From positions 1-64,000 of the forward strand of contig JAMLIC010000044.1 in NCBI GenBank assembly GCA_023954375.1: 64,000 bases of DNA. Reading direction: 5' to 3'. This document shows positions 52,360-60,906 of the stretch, piece after piece. Position 1 is the first letter of the stretch; every line of letters starts with the position of its first letter. The notes under the pieces were generated by a model, which saw only the letters and a list, made by a program, of their open reading frames with translations, did no database searches and was not told where the DNA came from. This DNA is from Planctomycetota bacterium. Its GTDB lineage: Bacteria > Planctomycetota > J058. Both the position numbers and the translations under genes were made by a program.

Positions 52360-54759
52360 CTACAGCGCCGCGCGCCGCAGGCGCAGGGCGTTGGCGATCA
52401 CCGAGACCGAGCTGAGGCTCATGGCCGCCGCCGCGATCATGGGGCTCAGGAGCAGGCCGAAGAAGGGGTAGAGCAGGCCGGCCGCGACCGGAATCGCCAG
52501 CGTGTTGTAGCCGAAGGCCAGGACCAGGTTCTGGCGGATGTTGCGCATGGTCGCCCGGCTCAGGCGGCGCGCGCGGGCGATCCCGCGCAGGTCGCCCTTC
52601 ACCAGGGTGATCGCCGCGCTCTCCATGGCCACGTCGGTGCCGGTGCCCATGGCGATGCCCACGTGGGCCGCCGCGAGCGCGGGCGCGTCGTTGACGCCGT
52701 CTCCGGCCATGGCCACGGCGCGGCCCTGGCGCTGCAGCTGCTGGACGAGCTCCGCCTTGTCCTCGGGCCGGACCCCGGCGTGGACCTCGTCCAGGCCGAG
52801 CCCCGCGGCCACGGCCTCGGCCGTGGCGCGGGCGTCGCCCGTGAGCATGACCACGCGCACCCCGTCCTCGCGGAGCATGCGCAGCGCCTCCGGGGTGCTC
52901 GGCTTGATCGGGTCCGCCACGCCCAGGAGCCCGATCACGGCGCCGTCGGCCACGACGTAGACGACCGTCTGGCCGGCCGCGCGCAGCGCCGCGGCGCGGC
53001 GACCGAGGTCGCCCGGCGCCACGCCGAGCGTCTCCAGGAGCGCCGCGTTGCCGAGCGACGCGGCCCGGCCGTTCAGCTCGCCGGTGACGCCCTGACCGGG
53101 GAGCGCGCGGAACCGCGCCGTCGCCGGCGCGGTCACGCCGCGCTCCCGGGCCGCCGCGAGCACGGCGGACGCCAGCGGATGCTCACTCGAGCGCTCGAGC
53201 GCCGCGGCCAGGGTGAGCAGCTCGCGCTCGTCATGGCCGGCGGCGGGCACGAGCGCCGCCAGGCGCGGCTTGCCCTCGGTGAGGGTCCCGGTCTTGTCCA
53301 CGAGCACGGTGTCGACCTCACCGAGCTGCTCGAGGGCCTGGGCGTCCTTCACGAGGATCCCGGCCAGCGCCCCGCGGCCGGTGCCCACCATGACGCTCAT
53401 GGGCGTGGCGAGGCCGAGCGCGCAGGGGCAGGCGATCACGAGCACGGCCACCGCGGCGACGAGCGCGCTCGCGAGGCGCGGCTCCGGGCCGACGGCCCAC
53501 CACACGCCGAACGTCGCCAGGGCGACGAGGATCACGGCCGGGACGAACCACGCGGAGACCTGGTCGACGAGGCGCTGGATCGGCGCGCGGCTGCGCTGCG
53601 CCTCCCCGACCCGCCGGACGATCTCCGCGAGCACCGTCTCGGCGCCCACGCGCTCGGCGCGCATGAGCACCGACCCGGCGCCGTTGACCGTGCCGCCGAT
53701 CAGGGCGTCGCCGGCCTGCTTCTCCACGGGGATCGGCTCGCCCGTGAGCATGGACTCGTCGACCGCGCCGTGGCCCTCGACGACGACGCCGTCGACCGGG
53801 ACCTTCTCCCCCGGGCGGACCCGCAGCAGGTCGCCGGGCTGGACCTCGGCGAGCGGCACGTCCTCCTCGTGGCCGCTCGCCTCGACCCGGCGCGCCGTCC
53901 GCGGCGCGAGGCCCAGCAGGGCGCGGATCGCGCCCGTCGTGCGGCTGCGGGCGCGCAGCTCGATCACCTGGCCCAGGAGCACGAGCGTGACGATCGCCGC
54001 CGCCGCCTCGAAGTACACGGCGACCGCCGCGCCGTGCGCCCGGGCGGTGGCCGGCAGGACCTGCGGCCACACCGTCGCCACGAGGCTGTAGGCGTAGGCC
54101 GTCCCCGTCCCCATGGCGATGAGCGTGAACATGTTCGGCCTGCGGTTGACCACCGAGGCGAGGCCCCGCTGGAAGAAGGGCCAGCCGCCCCACAGGACCA
54201 CCGGCGTGGCGAACGCGAGCTGCAGCCAGCCGATCAACCGCTCGCCGAGCGCGCGGTGGAGCGGCATGCCCGGGAGCATCTCGGACATGGCGAGCACGAC
54301 CACCGGGAGCGTCAGGAGCAGGCTCAGCCAGAACCGGCGGCTCATGTCACGCAGCTCGCCATCGTCCTCGACGGCCGAGACGGTGCGCGGCTCGAGGCCC
54401 ATCCCGCAGATCGGGCACGCGCCGGGGCCCGGACGGACGATCTCCGGGTGCATCGGGCAGGTGTACTCGACCGTGACGCCCGACCCGGGCGCCTCCTCCG
54501 CCCGCGGGCCCCGATCGCCAGCGCCGCCCAGGTAGCGGTCCGGCTCGGCGTCGAACTTCGCCAGGCAGTGGGCGCTGCAGAAGGCGTACGTCTGGCCGCC
54601 GCGCGCGCGCGTGCCGGCGGCCAGCGCGGGGTCGACCGTCATCCCGCAGACCGGGTCGAGCAGCGCCTCGGCGCGGGACGCGGGCGCCTCGTGCGGGCCG
54701 CAGCACGCGTGGGCCGCGCCGCGAGTGGACGGATGGGCTGGGCCGTGGAGCGGGGTCAT
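52360..54759 (-). CDS. copA: Copper-translocating P1B-type ATPase with YHS and HMBD domains
   Basis: 799 residues from the ATG at 54759 (GAGGAG upstream). Order: Cys/His-rich tail, YHS domain (DPVCGM at 35-40, CSAHC at 61-65), HMBD (CPMHPEI at 101, CPICGM at 115), then the pump with TGEP (339-342), CPC at 444-446, phosphorylated Asp488 in DKTGTLTEG, HP in SSEHPLAS and GDGVNDAPAL. The domain set is that of copper or silver exporters. It is divergent from the ECF sigma gene with a 78-base shared promoter region. Confidence 0.92.
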   Translation of the reverse strand: MTPLHGPAHPSTRGAAHACCGPHEAPASRAEALLDPVCGMTVDPALAAGTRARGGQTYAFCSAHCLAKFDAEPDRYLGGAGDRGPRAEEAPGSGVTVEYTCPMHPEIVRPGPGACPICGMGLEPRTVSAVEDDGELRDMSRRFWLSLLLTLPVVVLAMSEMLPGMPLHRALGERLIGWLQLAFATPVVLWGGWPFFQRGLASVVNRRPNMFTLIAMGTGTAYAYSLVATVWPQVLPATARAHGAAVAVYFEAAAAIVTLVLLGQVIELRARSRTTGAIRALLGLAPRTARRVEASGHEEDVPLAEVQPGDLLRVRPGEKVPVDGVVVEGHGAVDESMLTGEPIPVEKQAGDALIGGTVNGAGSVLMRAERVGAETVLAEIVRRVGEAQRSRAPIQRLVDQVSAWFVPAVILVALATFGVWWAVGPEPRLASALVAAVAVLVIACPCALGLATPMSVMVGTGRGALAGILVKDAQALEQLGEVDTVLVDKTGTLTEGKPRLAALVPAAGHDERELLTLAAALERSSEHPLASAVLAAARERGVTAPATARFRALPGQGVTGELNGRAASLGNAALLETLGVAPGDLGRRAAALRAAGQTVVYVVADGAVIGLLGVADPIKPSTPEALRMLREDGVRVVMLTGDARATAEAVAAGLGLDEVHAGVRPEDKAELVQQLQRQGRAVAMAGDGVNDAPALAAAHVGIAMGTGTDVAMESAAITLVKGDLRGIARARRLSRATMRNIRQNLVLAFGYNTLAIPVAAGLLYPFFGLLLSPMIAAAAMSLSSVSVIANALRLRRAAL

Positions 54760-54800
54760 GGGGTCTCCTCGATCCCGCAGACGCGCCCCCCCGAGGTCCA

Positions 54801-54830
54801 TTACACCCCCGCGGCGCTCCCGGGTACCAT
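54801..54830 (+). promoter_or_regulatory. Candidate promoter of the ECF sigma gene
   Basis: TTACAC (54801-54806) and TACCAT (54825-54830) are 18 bases apart, and the GTG start follows 7 bases after the -10. Transcription would begin at or next to the start codon, so the message would be leaderless. The same 78-base gap must also hold the divergent copA promoter. Inference from spacing only. Confidence 0.35.
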
Positions 54831-54837
54831 CGACGTC

Positions 54838-55395
54838 GTGGACCGCCCGGACGCCGCCTTGCCCGTCGATGCCGCCAGCATCCTCGTGGACAACCACGCC
54901 CGCTTCCTGGCCTTCCTCGTGCCGCGGCTGGGCTCCCGGGAGGCCGCCGAGGACGTCCTGCAGGCCGCCTTCGTCAAGGGCCTGGAGAGGCAGGACACGC
55001 TCAGGGACGAGGAGAGCGCCGTCGCCTGGTTCTATCGGCTCCTCCGCAACGCCGTGATCGACCACCATCGCCGGCGCGGCGCCGAGGAGCGGGCGCTCCC
55101 GCGCGCCGGCCCCGAGCACGAGGTGGCGGTCGACGACGAGCCGCTCCGCGCGGAGGTCTGCCGCTGCGTGCGCGACCTCGTCCCCTTGCTCAAGCCCGAG
55201 TACGCCCAGGCGGTCCGCCGCGTCGACCTCGAGGGCGCGCCGGTCCACCAGCTGGCGACCGAGCTCGCGATCACGCCCAACAACGCCGCCGTCCGGCTGC
55301 ACCGCGCCCGCGCCGCGCTGAAGCGGAAGCTCGAGGCCTCGTGCGGCACCTGCTCCGAGCACGGCTGCCTGGAGTGCACCTGTCGGGACGACTGA
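54838..55395 (+). CDS. CorE-like ECF sigma factor with Cys-rich C-terminus
   Basis: 185 residues from the GTG at 54838. Sigma-70 region 2 (AEDVLQAAFVKGLE, WFYRLLRNAVIDHHRRR) and region 4 (HQLATELAITPNNAAVRLHRARAALKR), then a short tail with CGTCSEHGCLECTC: Cys169, 172, 177, 180 and 182, plus Cys108 and Cys110 between regions. A Cys-rich tail that binds metal is the mark of CorE-type (ECF44) factors, known in Myxococcus to respond directly to copper without an anti-sigma factor. Divergence from copA fits. Confidence 0.82.
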   Translation: MDRPDAALPVDAASILVDNHARFLAFLVPRLGSREAAEDVLQAAFVKGLERQDTLRDEESAVAWFYRLLRNAVIDHHRRRGAEERALPRAGPEHEVAVDDEPLRAEVCRCVRDLVPLLKPEYAQAVRRVDLEGAPVHQLATELAITPNNAAVRLHRARAALKRKLEASCGTCSEHGCLECTCRDD

Positions 55396-55511
55396 CGGCG
55401 ACCCACTCGCGAGGGGGGCGCGATCGGCGCAAGGGCCCGGACTATGGAGCTCGGCCCGTTCCGCGCCTCCCACACGCTGCGCTCTGGCGGGTTGAACACG
55501 TGCAGCGGGAG

Positions 55512-55522
55512 GAGAAGTTCTC
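55512..55522. promoter_or_regulatory. Short perfect palindrome upstream of the FAD oxidoreductase gene
   Basis: GAGAAGTTCTC is an 11-base dyad 106 bases before the start at 55628. It might be an operator half of a larger site. No regulator is implied. Confidence 0.25.
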
Positions 55523-55627
55523 AAGCTCTCTGCCTCCGCGCGACGCTTCGGCGCACGGACGAGAGGCCTCACGCGGCGATGCGACTGACAGGAGACGGTC
55601 CCCCACGAGGTGGGATACTCGACCCGG

Positions 55628-57094
55628 ATGACGACCGCGCGGGACCTGGGGCGCTTCGACGTGATCGTGCTCGGCGGCGGCCCCGCCGGCCTGGGCGCCG
55701 CGTGGGAGCTCGGGCGCCGCGGCGCGCGGGCGCTGGTCGTCGAGCGCGAGGCGTCGACCGGCGGGCTCTGCCGCACGCACGCGCGCGACGGGTTCCGCTT
55801 CGACATGGGCGGGCACCGGTTCATCACGGCGGACCGCGACCTCCTCGACCGCGTCGTGGCCCTGTGCGGCGACGACCTGCTCCTGGCCGAGCGCACGAGC
55901 GAGGTGGCCCTCCTCGGGCGGCGCTTCCGCTACCCGCTCGAGCTCCCCGACCTCCTGCGGAACCTCCCCCCCGGGCTCGCCGCGCGCGCCGTGGCCTCCT
56001 ACCTGGCGGGCCGCCTGCGGCGTGACCGGGGCCCGCCCGCGAGCTTCGAGGCGTGGGCCGAGCGGCGCTTCGGGCGGGTGCTCTTCGAGCTGTTCATCGG
56101 GCCCTACACGGAGAAGGTCTGGGGGGTGCCCGCGGGCGAGCTGTCGCCCGAGTGGGCGGCGCAGCGGATCACCTTCGGCGACCTGGGCCACGTGGCCCGC
56201 GACCTCCTCGCGCGCGCCGCGCGCCGCTGGCGAGGCTTCGCCAACGCCCCGGTGCCGCGCACGTGCGCGCGGACGTTCCTCTACCCGCGCCTCGGCATGG
56301 GGCAGCTGTTCGAGCGCGTCCAGGCGGCCGCAGCGGCCGGCGGGGTGGTGACGCTCACGGGCGCCGTCCCCTCCGGGCTCGAGGTGGCCGCCGGGCGCGT
56401 CCGGGAGGTCCGGCTCGACACGCCCGACGGCCCGGCGCGGGCCGAGGCCGACCACGTCCTGTCGACGATCCCGCTCCCGGCCCTGCTCGCGCTCGCCCTG
56501 GGCGGCGAGGGGCGCCGCCTCGCCGCGCCGTTCACGTTCCGGCCGGCCCGCTTCCTCAACGTGGCGCTCGCGCGGCCCGAGGTCCTGCCGACGACCTGGT
56601 GCTACGTCGGCGAAGGCCACCTGCGGGCCGGCCGCCTGCAGGAGCCGCGGCGCCGGAGCGCGGCCATGGCGCCGCCAGGCGAGAGCTCGCTCATGGTCGA
56701 GTTGCCGCACGGGCCGGGCGACGAGGTCGACGTGGCCGACGATGCGACGCTCCTGCGCCGCGCCGCGGCCGAGGTCCGGGGGCTCGGCGTCGACCTCGAC
56801 CGCGACGTCCGGTTCGCCTTCTCGGTCCGCGCCCCCGAGGCCTACCCCGTGCACCGTCTCGGCGTGGAGCGGGCGCGCGACGCCGCGCTCGCGGCGCTGC
56901 GCCGGGTCGAGAACCTGCGCACGTTCGGCCGCCAGGGGGCGTTCCGCTTCGTCTTCTCGGACGCCGCGCTTCGCATGGGGCTCCTGGCCGGCGAGGGCGT
57001 GGTCGCGGGCGACGCGCCGACGAGCGAGGACCTGGCGCGCGTGGCCAGCGCGCCCGCCCTGCTCGAGGTGCAGTCGGTCGTCGGGACCGGCTGA
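55628..57094 (+). CDS. FAD/NAD(P)-binding amine-oxidase-like protein
   Basis: 488 residues from the ATG at 55628. VIVLGGGPAGLGAAWEL dinucleotide-binding motif, EREASTGGLCRTH with the acidic strand end, and DMGGHRFITAD give the protoporphyrinogen-oxidase/UDP-galactopyranose-mutase-like superfamily. FGRVLFELFIGPYTEKVWG is typical of a clade annotated as FAD-dependent oxidoreductases near polysaccharide genes. No signal peptide, so cytoplasmic, unlike the exported relative at 1714. Substrate unknown. It is convergent with the kinase-like gene, with 16 bases between stops. Confidence 0.8.
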   Translation: MTTARDLGRFDVIVLGGGPAGLGAAWELGRRGARALVVEREASTGGLCRTHARDGFRFDMGGHRFITADRDLLDRVVALCGDDLLLAERTSEVALLGRRFRYPLELPDLLRNLPPGLAARAVASYLAGRLRRDRGPPASFEAWAERRFGRVLFELFIGPYTEKVWGVPAGELSPEWAAQRITFGDLGHVARDLLARAARRWRGFANAPVPRTCARTFLYPRLGMGQLFERVQAAAAAGGVVTLTGAVPSGLEVAAGRVREVRLDTPDGPARAEADHVLSTIPLPALLALALGGEGRRLAAPFTFRPARFLNVALARPEVLPTTWCYVGEGHLRAGRLQEPRRRSAAMAPPGESSLMVELPHGPGDEVDVADDATLLRRAAAEVRGLGVDLDRDVRFAFSVRAPEAYPVHRLGVERARDAALAALRRVENLRTFGRQGAFRFVFSDAALRMGLLAGEGVVAGDAPTSEDLARVASAPALLEVQSVVGTG

Positions 57095-57110
57095 CGCGGG
57101 CTGCGCATCA

Positions 57111-57962
57111 TCACCAGGGAGCGCCGACGGCGGCGGCGCCGCGCCACAGCCGCTTCACCCGGCGGCGCAGGCCGTGCACGGCGCCCGCGAGCGGCGTGAC
57201 GTTGTCGAGCACGGCGATCCGGTCGGCCACGTCGTCCCAGAGGTCGTCATCGACCTTCGCCGCCTGCGCGTAGGCGGCGAGGAGCGCCCGCAGGTCGTCC
57301 GGGGGGAGGCCGCGGCGAAGGCCCTTGAGGAGGCAGGCGAGGTCGTGGACGCGGTGCCGCCTCCGGAGCGCGCCGACCGGCGCGGCCCGCGGGAGGTCGA
57401 TGAACGCGACCTCGCCGGTGGCGGGCCGCACGAGGACGTTCTTGGCGTGCAGGTTCCGGGCGAAGACCCCCGCCGCGTGGAGGGCCGCGACCCGGCGCGG
57501 CAGGACGACGAGCGCGACGGCGCGCACGATCGCCAGGTCGTCGGGCGCTAGCCGCTGCAGGTGCCGGAGGTCGAAGGCGCCGGTCAGCTCGGTGGTCACG
57601 AGCCACGAGCGCGGGACGAGGCCCAGCCGCCGCTCCTCGGCCCAGGCGACGGCGCGCACGGGGTTGCCCACGCGCCGCTGGATCGCGGTCAGCGCCTCGG
57701 CCTCCCGCCGCGCGCGCGACGGGCGGAGGAAGGTGCGCAGGAGGAACGCGCCAGGCTCGCGGTAGCGCTTGAGGACCAGCGGCGGCGCGTGGTCGATGCG
57801 CAGGCGGACGACGAGCGACCTGGCGCTCCTGGCGAGCACCGGGAGGCGCTCGAGCGCCCCGGGCACGAGCGCCGCGAGGAGAGCGGACCGCAGGTCGGGC
57901 GGCGCCACGAGGTCGAAGGACCCGGCGCTCGCGACGGCGTCGGCCGTCTCGGTGGTGAGCAT
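57111..57962 (-). CDS. WaaP/Kdo-kinase-like protein with altered catalytic loop
   Basis: 283 residues from the ATG at 57962. LVLKRYREPG with Lys65, a REAEAL helix acid near 88-90, GVFARNLHAKNVLV at ~165-178 and FIDLPRA with Asp189 match the LPS-kinase (WaaP/KdkA, eukaryotic-kinase-fold) layout. In active members the loop reads H-x-D-L-H-x-x-N; here Asp is replaced by Asn170 (ARNLHAKN), so catalysis may be weak, different or absent. The Asn175 and metal-binding Asp189 remain. The pair of regulatory repeats at 58064 lies 100 bases upstream. Confidence 0.7.
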   Translation of the reverse strand: MLTTETADAVASAGSFDLVAPPDLRSALLAALVPGALERLPVLARSARSLVVRLRIDHAPPLVLKRYREPGAFLLRTFLRPSRARREAEALTAIQRRVGNPVRAVAWAEERRLGLVPRSWLVTTELTGAFDLRHLQRLAPDDLAIVRAVALVVLPRRVAALHAAGVFARNLHAKNVLVRPATGEVAFIDLPRAAPVGALRRRHRVHDLACLLKGLRRGLPPDDLRALLAAYAQAAKVDDDLWDDVADRIAVLDNVTPLAGAVHGLRRRVKRLWRGAAAVGAPW

Positions 57963-58063
57963 GGGGCCGCTCCTCGCCTGGTCCTCGGCGCTCTGGCTGC
58001 GTCGCAAGCGGTGGGCCGCCAGCCGACTCGAGGCGAGCACGGCCGTGGAGGGACGAGGTGTTT

Positions 58064-58094
58064 GCAGGAACTGCAACGGCGTGCAAGATCGACA
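58064..58094 (+). promoter_or_regulatory. Direct pair of the 12-bp regulatory repeat
   Basis: GCAGGAACTGCA (58064-58075) and GCAAGATCGACA (58083-58094), starts 19 bases apart as in the mqnD array. The first copy with its leading TT also reads TTGCAG, and CAAGAT sits 16 bases after it, a possible -35/-10. It lies in the divergent gap between the kinase-like gene (57962) and the small gene at 58253; the rest of the 290-base gap shows nothing clear. Confidence 0.55.
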
Positions 58095-58252
58095 CGCGCG
58101 GAGGCCCTGGCGGTGATCGCGCACAGGCCGGGCAACTGCTGGTGGACGGCGCGAGCGTCCGAGCTCAGGGGCGCGCCGCGGGTGAGCCGCGGCGTGCGTC
58201 CTGGCGCGACCGCTCGGGCCCATGAACACTGGCGTGAGCGTGGAGCGGCGAG

Positions 58253-58462
58253 ATGCGTGACCCGGAGCGGATCCCACGTGTCCTGAGCGTGCTCGAGGAG
58301 GTCTGGCGGCTCTACCCCGACCAGCGGCTGAGCCAGCTCGTCATGAACGCGTGCCGCGGCGCCGCGGGGGGGGCCTGGCCCGACATCTGGAGCGTCGAGG
58401 AGCCCGACCTGCTCCGGGGCCTCGAGGCCATGCGGCGGGCGGCCACCCAGGGGGACGCCTGA
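58253..58462 (+). CDS. Small DUF1040-like protein
   Basis: 69 residues from the ATG at 58253. MRDPERIPRVLSVLEEVWRLYPDQRLSQLVMNA is the standard opening of a widespread family of short proteins (DUF1040/YihD-like) seen in bacteria and phages. C-terminal helices WSVEEPDLLRGLEAM complete it. Function unknown. First gene of a plus-strand group that continues with the DUF695-RraB protein. Confidence 0.72.
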   Translation: MRDPERIPRVLSVLEEVWRLYPDQRLSQLVMNACRGAAGGAWPDIWSVEEPDLLRGLEAMRRAATQGDA

Positions 58463-58522
58463 AGATCGGCTCGGGAGCCTGGTGGCAGCGTCTCGAGAGC
58501 GGCGCATGGGGAGGGACGAGAC

Positions 58523-59275
58523 ATGGCTCGTTGGGAGCTCTACGAGTGCAGCGTGGAGGACGCGCGCGCCTTCATCGCCGTCGACGTCGACGTGCACGAG
58601 GAGGCGCCGATCCCGTCGCTGCGCACCTCGCTCTGCGTGACCGTCCCCATCCTCGCGCCGCGCGAGGACGGACTGAACACGGCCGACGAGCGACCCCTGC
58701 TCGACGCGATCGAGGACCAGCTCGAGGCGGCGTTGACCGCCGAGGGCGCGACGTACGTCGGGCGCGCGACGTTCGGGGGCGCGCGTCGCCACTACTTCTA
58801 TGCGACCTCGACCGCCTGCCTCGAGCCTTCGCTCCGGCGGCTTCGCGACGAGTTCACGGGTCGCGCGATCGAGGGTGGCGGGTTCGAGGACCCGGCGTGG
58901 CGGCAGTACTTCGAGTTCCTCTACCCCAACGAGCTCGCGTGGGTCTACATCACCGACCGCCGCGTGATCGACACCCTGAACGCCGAGGGCGACGACGGGC
59001 AGGTCGCGCGCACGATCGACCACTGGGCCTACTTCGCCCGCGCAGAGGACCGCGGTGCCTTCGCCGCGCGGCTGGGTGACACCTTCCAGGTGAACGGTCG
59101 GGGAGACGACGTCGAGGGCGACCGCCCGTTCACGCTCCGGTTCTCCCACCACGGCGCCCCGGCCTCCATCCACTCCATCACGTACCGCTTGCACGGGCTC
59201 GCGACGGAGCACGACGGCGAGTACGACGGCTGGGAGTGCGAGATCGTCGCGCCAGGTGCGCATCCGAGCGCCTGA
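58523..59275 (+). CDS. DUF695 plus RraB-like two-domain protein
   Basis: 250 residues from the ATG at 58523 (GGGAGG upstream). Residues 1-~135 match DUF695 (ARWELYECSV, FIAVDVDV, LCVTVPI, RRHYFYAT, FLYPNELAWVYITD). Residues ~150-225 match the regulator-of-RNase-E-activity-B/RraB fold (DDGQVARTIDHWAYFARAEDRGAFAARL). The pairing is known in other bacteria but its target is not. It could modulate an RNase or be a toxin-related immunity protein. No membrane or export signal. Confidence 0.75.
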   Translation: MARWELYECSVEDARAFIAVDVDVHEEAPIPSLRTSLCVTVPILAPREDGLNTADERPLLDAIEDQLEAALTAEGATYVGRATFGGARRHYFYATSTACLEPSLRRLRDEFTGRAIEGGGFEDPAWRQYFEFLYPNELAWVYITDRRVIDTLNAEGDDGQVARTIDHWAYFARAEDRGAFAARLGDTFQVNGRGDDVEGDRPFTLRFSHHGAPASIHSITYRLHGLATEHDGEYDGWECEIVAPGAHPSA

Positions 59276-59300
59276 GTGAAGGCGGGCGGGAGGAGGAGCG

Positions 59301-60158
59301 ATGAGCCCGGGGCTCGACCGCGGCGACGACCTGTTCCTGCTCGAGGACGCCGTCTGGGTGTGGACGCGGCCCGTCGGCGTGCCCATCTACGACTTCGACT
59401 TCCACCGCCTCATGGCGTGCCGCCGCCCCCACGACCGGCCGGACGAGGTGGTCGCGGTGGCCCGCGTCGGCGCGCTCGACGACCACGAGGCGAGCCACGC
59501 CGCCCTCCTGCGCGACGGCGTGCGCCTGCTCCACGACCCGGAGCAGTACCTCCGCGCGACCCGGCTCCCCCGCTGGTACCCGCTGCTCGCCGACCTCACG
59601 CCCAGGAGCCTGTGGTTCGAGGGCGCGCCCGACCCGGCGCGGATCGCGGACGAGCTGGGCTGGCCGATCTTCATGAAGGGGGCGCGCCAGACGAGCCGCC
59701 ACCGGCGCAAGCTGTCGATCATCGCGGGCCCCGACGAGCTGGCGCGAGCCCTCGAGGACTACGCCCAAGACCCGATCCTCGGCTGGCAGGACGTCGTGTG
59801 CCGCAGCCTCGTCTCCCTGCGCCCCGTCGAGGACCCCGACCCCGAGCGCATCCCCAGCTCCTACGAGTTCCGCACCTTCTGGTGGCGGGGCGAGCTGGTC
59901 GGGTGCGGCCGCTACTGGTGGGAGGGGCGCGACTACGACCTGACCCCCGACGAGCGCGGGCCGGCGCTGGACGTGGCCAGGGAGGCCGCCCGACGCCTGG
60001 ACGTGCCCTTCCTCGTCGTGGACATCGCGCAGCGGACGGACGGCGCCTGGACCGTGATCGAGTGCAACGACGCACAGGAGAGCGGCTACGCGGGCGTCTC
60101 GCCCTTCGCCCTCTGGCGGGAGGTCGTCCGCCTGGAGCGGGCGCGGCGGGCACGATGA
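59301..60158 (+). CDS. R2K-type ATP-grasp protein
   Basis: 285 residues from the ATG at 59301 (GGAGGAGC upstream). IFMKGARQTSRHRRKLSII, RTFWWRGELVGCGRYWW and IECNDAQESGYAGVSP are the lysine-bearing, strand and metal-binding motifs of the R2K clade of ATP-grasp proteins. These are thought to ligate peptides or amino acids. It is overlapped at the end by the next gene (ATGA), a small acidic helical protein. No canonical carboxylate-amine ligase partner is visible. Confidence 0.7.
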   Translation: MSPGLDRGDDLFLLEDAVWVWTRPVGVPIYDFDFHRLMACRRPHDRPDEVVAVARVGALDDHEASHAALLRDGVRLLHDPEQYLRATRLPRWYPLLADLTPRSLWFEGAPDPARIADELGWPIFMKGARQTSRHRRKLSIIAGPDELARALEDYAQDPILGWQDVVCRSLVSLRPVEDPDPERIPSSYEFRTFWWRGELVGCGRYWWEGRDYDLTPDERGPALDVAREAARRLDVPFLVVDIAQRTDGAWTVIECNDAQESGYAGVSPFALWREVVRLERARRAR

Positions 60159-60790
60159 CCGAGGATCTCGAGCGGACGCGGGAGCTGGTGCGCCGGCTCC
60201 TGGCGCGAGCGAGGGGGCTGGTCCCGGACCGGGAGGACACGGACGCGAAGCTCGCGTCCTTCGACGAGCTCCTCGCCCACGACGAGCTCGAGGTCGCCCT
60301 GGAGGTCCTCGCCGACGTGGAGGAGGCCCGCGCGTTCCGGGCGCCCGACCCTCGACGACGGCACTCTCACGATCGCGGACGCCCCGCGGCCGCGCCGGGG
60401 GACGAGGGCGTCGTGCGCCTCCTCCCGCTGTTGCCCCAGCTCTGGCGGTACGTCGTCGCCGGCCAGCGCGTCACCATGCAGGAGGGCGCGCGGGTCGTCG
60501 GCGACGGAGTGGTCCTCGAGGTCGTCCCCCGGTCGACCCGTGACCTCCCGAGGCGCGAGCGATGCCCTCGGCGTCACCCGCATTGCTGGCGCGCGGCGAT
60601 CGGATCGTCGACGCCCAGGAGCCAGGGGACGAGCTCGCTCCTCACGGCTTCTCGTCGGCGAGGCGGAACGTCGCGCAGCGGCGCGCTTCCCGCAGCGTCG
60701 CCGACAGCACCATCAGCGCCGCGCGCCGCGCCAGGTCCAGGCGACCGAACCGGATCGGACCCACGATCGCTTGCTCCGCCGCGATCTTGA
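60155..60790 (+). CDS. Small acidic helical protein, MafI-like N-terminus, doubtful C-terminus
   Basis: The open frame from the ATG at 60155 is 211 codons. Residues 1-~65 (LARARGLVPDREDTDAKLASFDELLAHDELEVALEVLADVEEA) look like a MafI-type immunity or similar helical protein. Near 60350 third-position GC drops for about ten codons, and around 60540 the sequence gains a stop in another frame (TGA at 60541). It is therefore likely that the real gene ends near 60540 with one or two sequencing or natural frameshifts. Residues after ~130 are Arg/Ser-rich and probably not coding. Confidence 0.45.
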   Translation: MTEDLERTRELVRRLLARARGLVPDREDTDAKLASFDELLAHDELEVALEVLADVEEARAFRAPDPRRRHSHDRGRPAAAPGDEGVVRLLPLLPQLWRYVVAGQRVTMQEGARVVGDGVVLEVVPRSTRDLPRRERCPRRHPHCWRAAIGSSTPRSQGTSSLLTASRRRGGTSRSGALPAASPTAPSAPRAAPGPGDRTGSDPRSLAPPRS

Positions 60791-60845
60791 CCCTCCTCGC
60801 GCAAGCGGAGCACGTGCAGAGCAGCCAGGCCTCGCCGGCCCGCAC
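60642..60845 (-). CDS. Doubtful small Cys-containing ORF
   Basis: 67 residues from a GTG at 60845 without a ribosome site. CTCSACARRVKIAAEQAIV followed by a helical basic part. Overlaps the doubtful end of the ORF at 60155. Apart from this, the stretch between ~60543 and 60906 shows nothing recognisable. Confidence 0.25.
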   Translation of the reverse strand: MRAGEAWLLCTCSACARRVKIAAEQAIVGPIRFGRLDLARRAALMVLSATLREARRCATFRLADEKP

Positions 60846-60906
60846 GGCCGCGCCGGCCGCGTGCGCGACGCGAGGACCGTGCCTGCGAGACCGCCGACCG
60901 GCTCCA

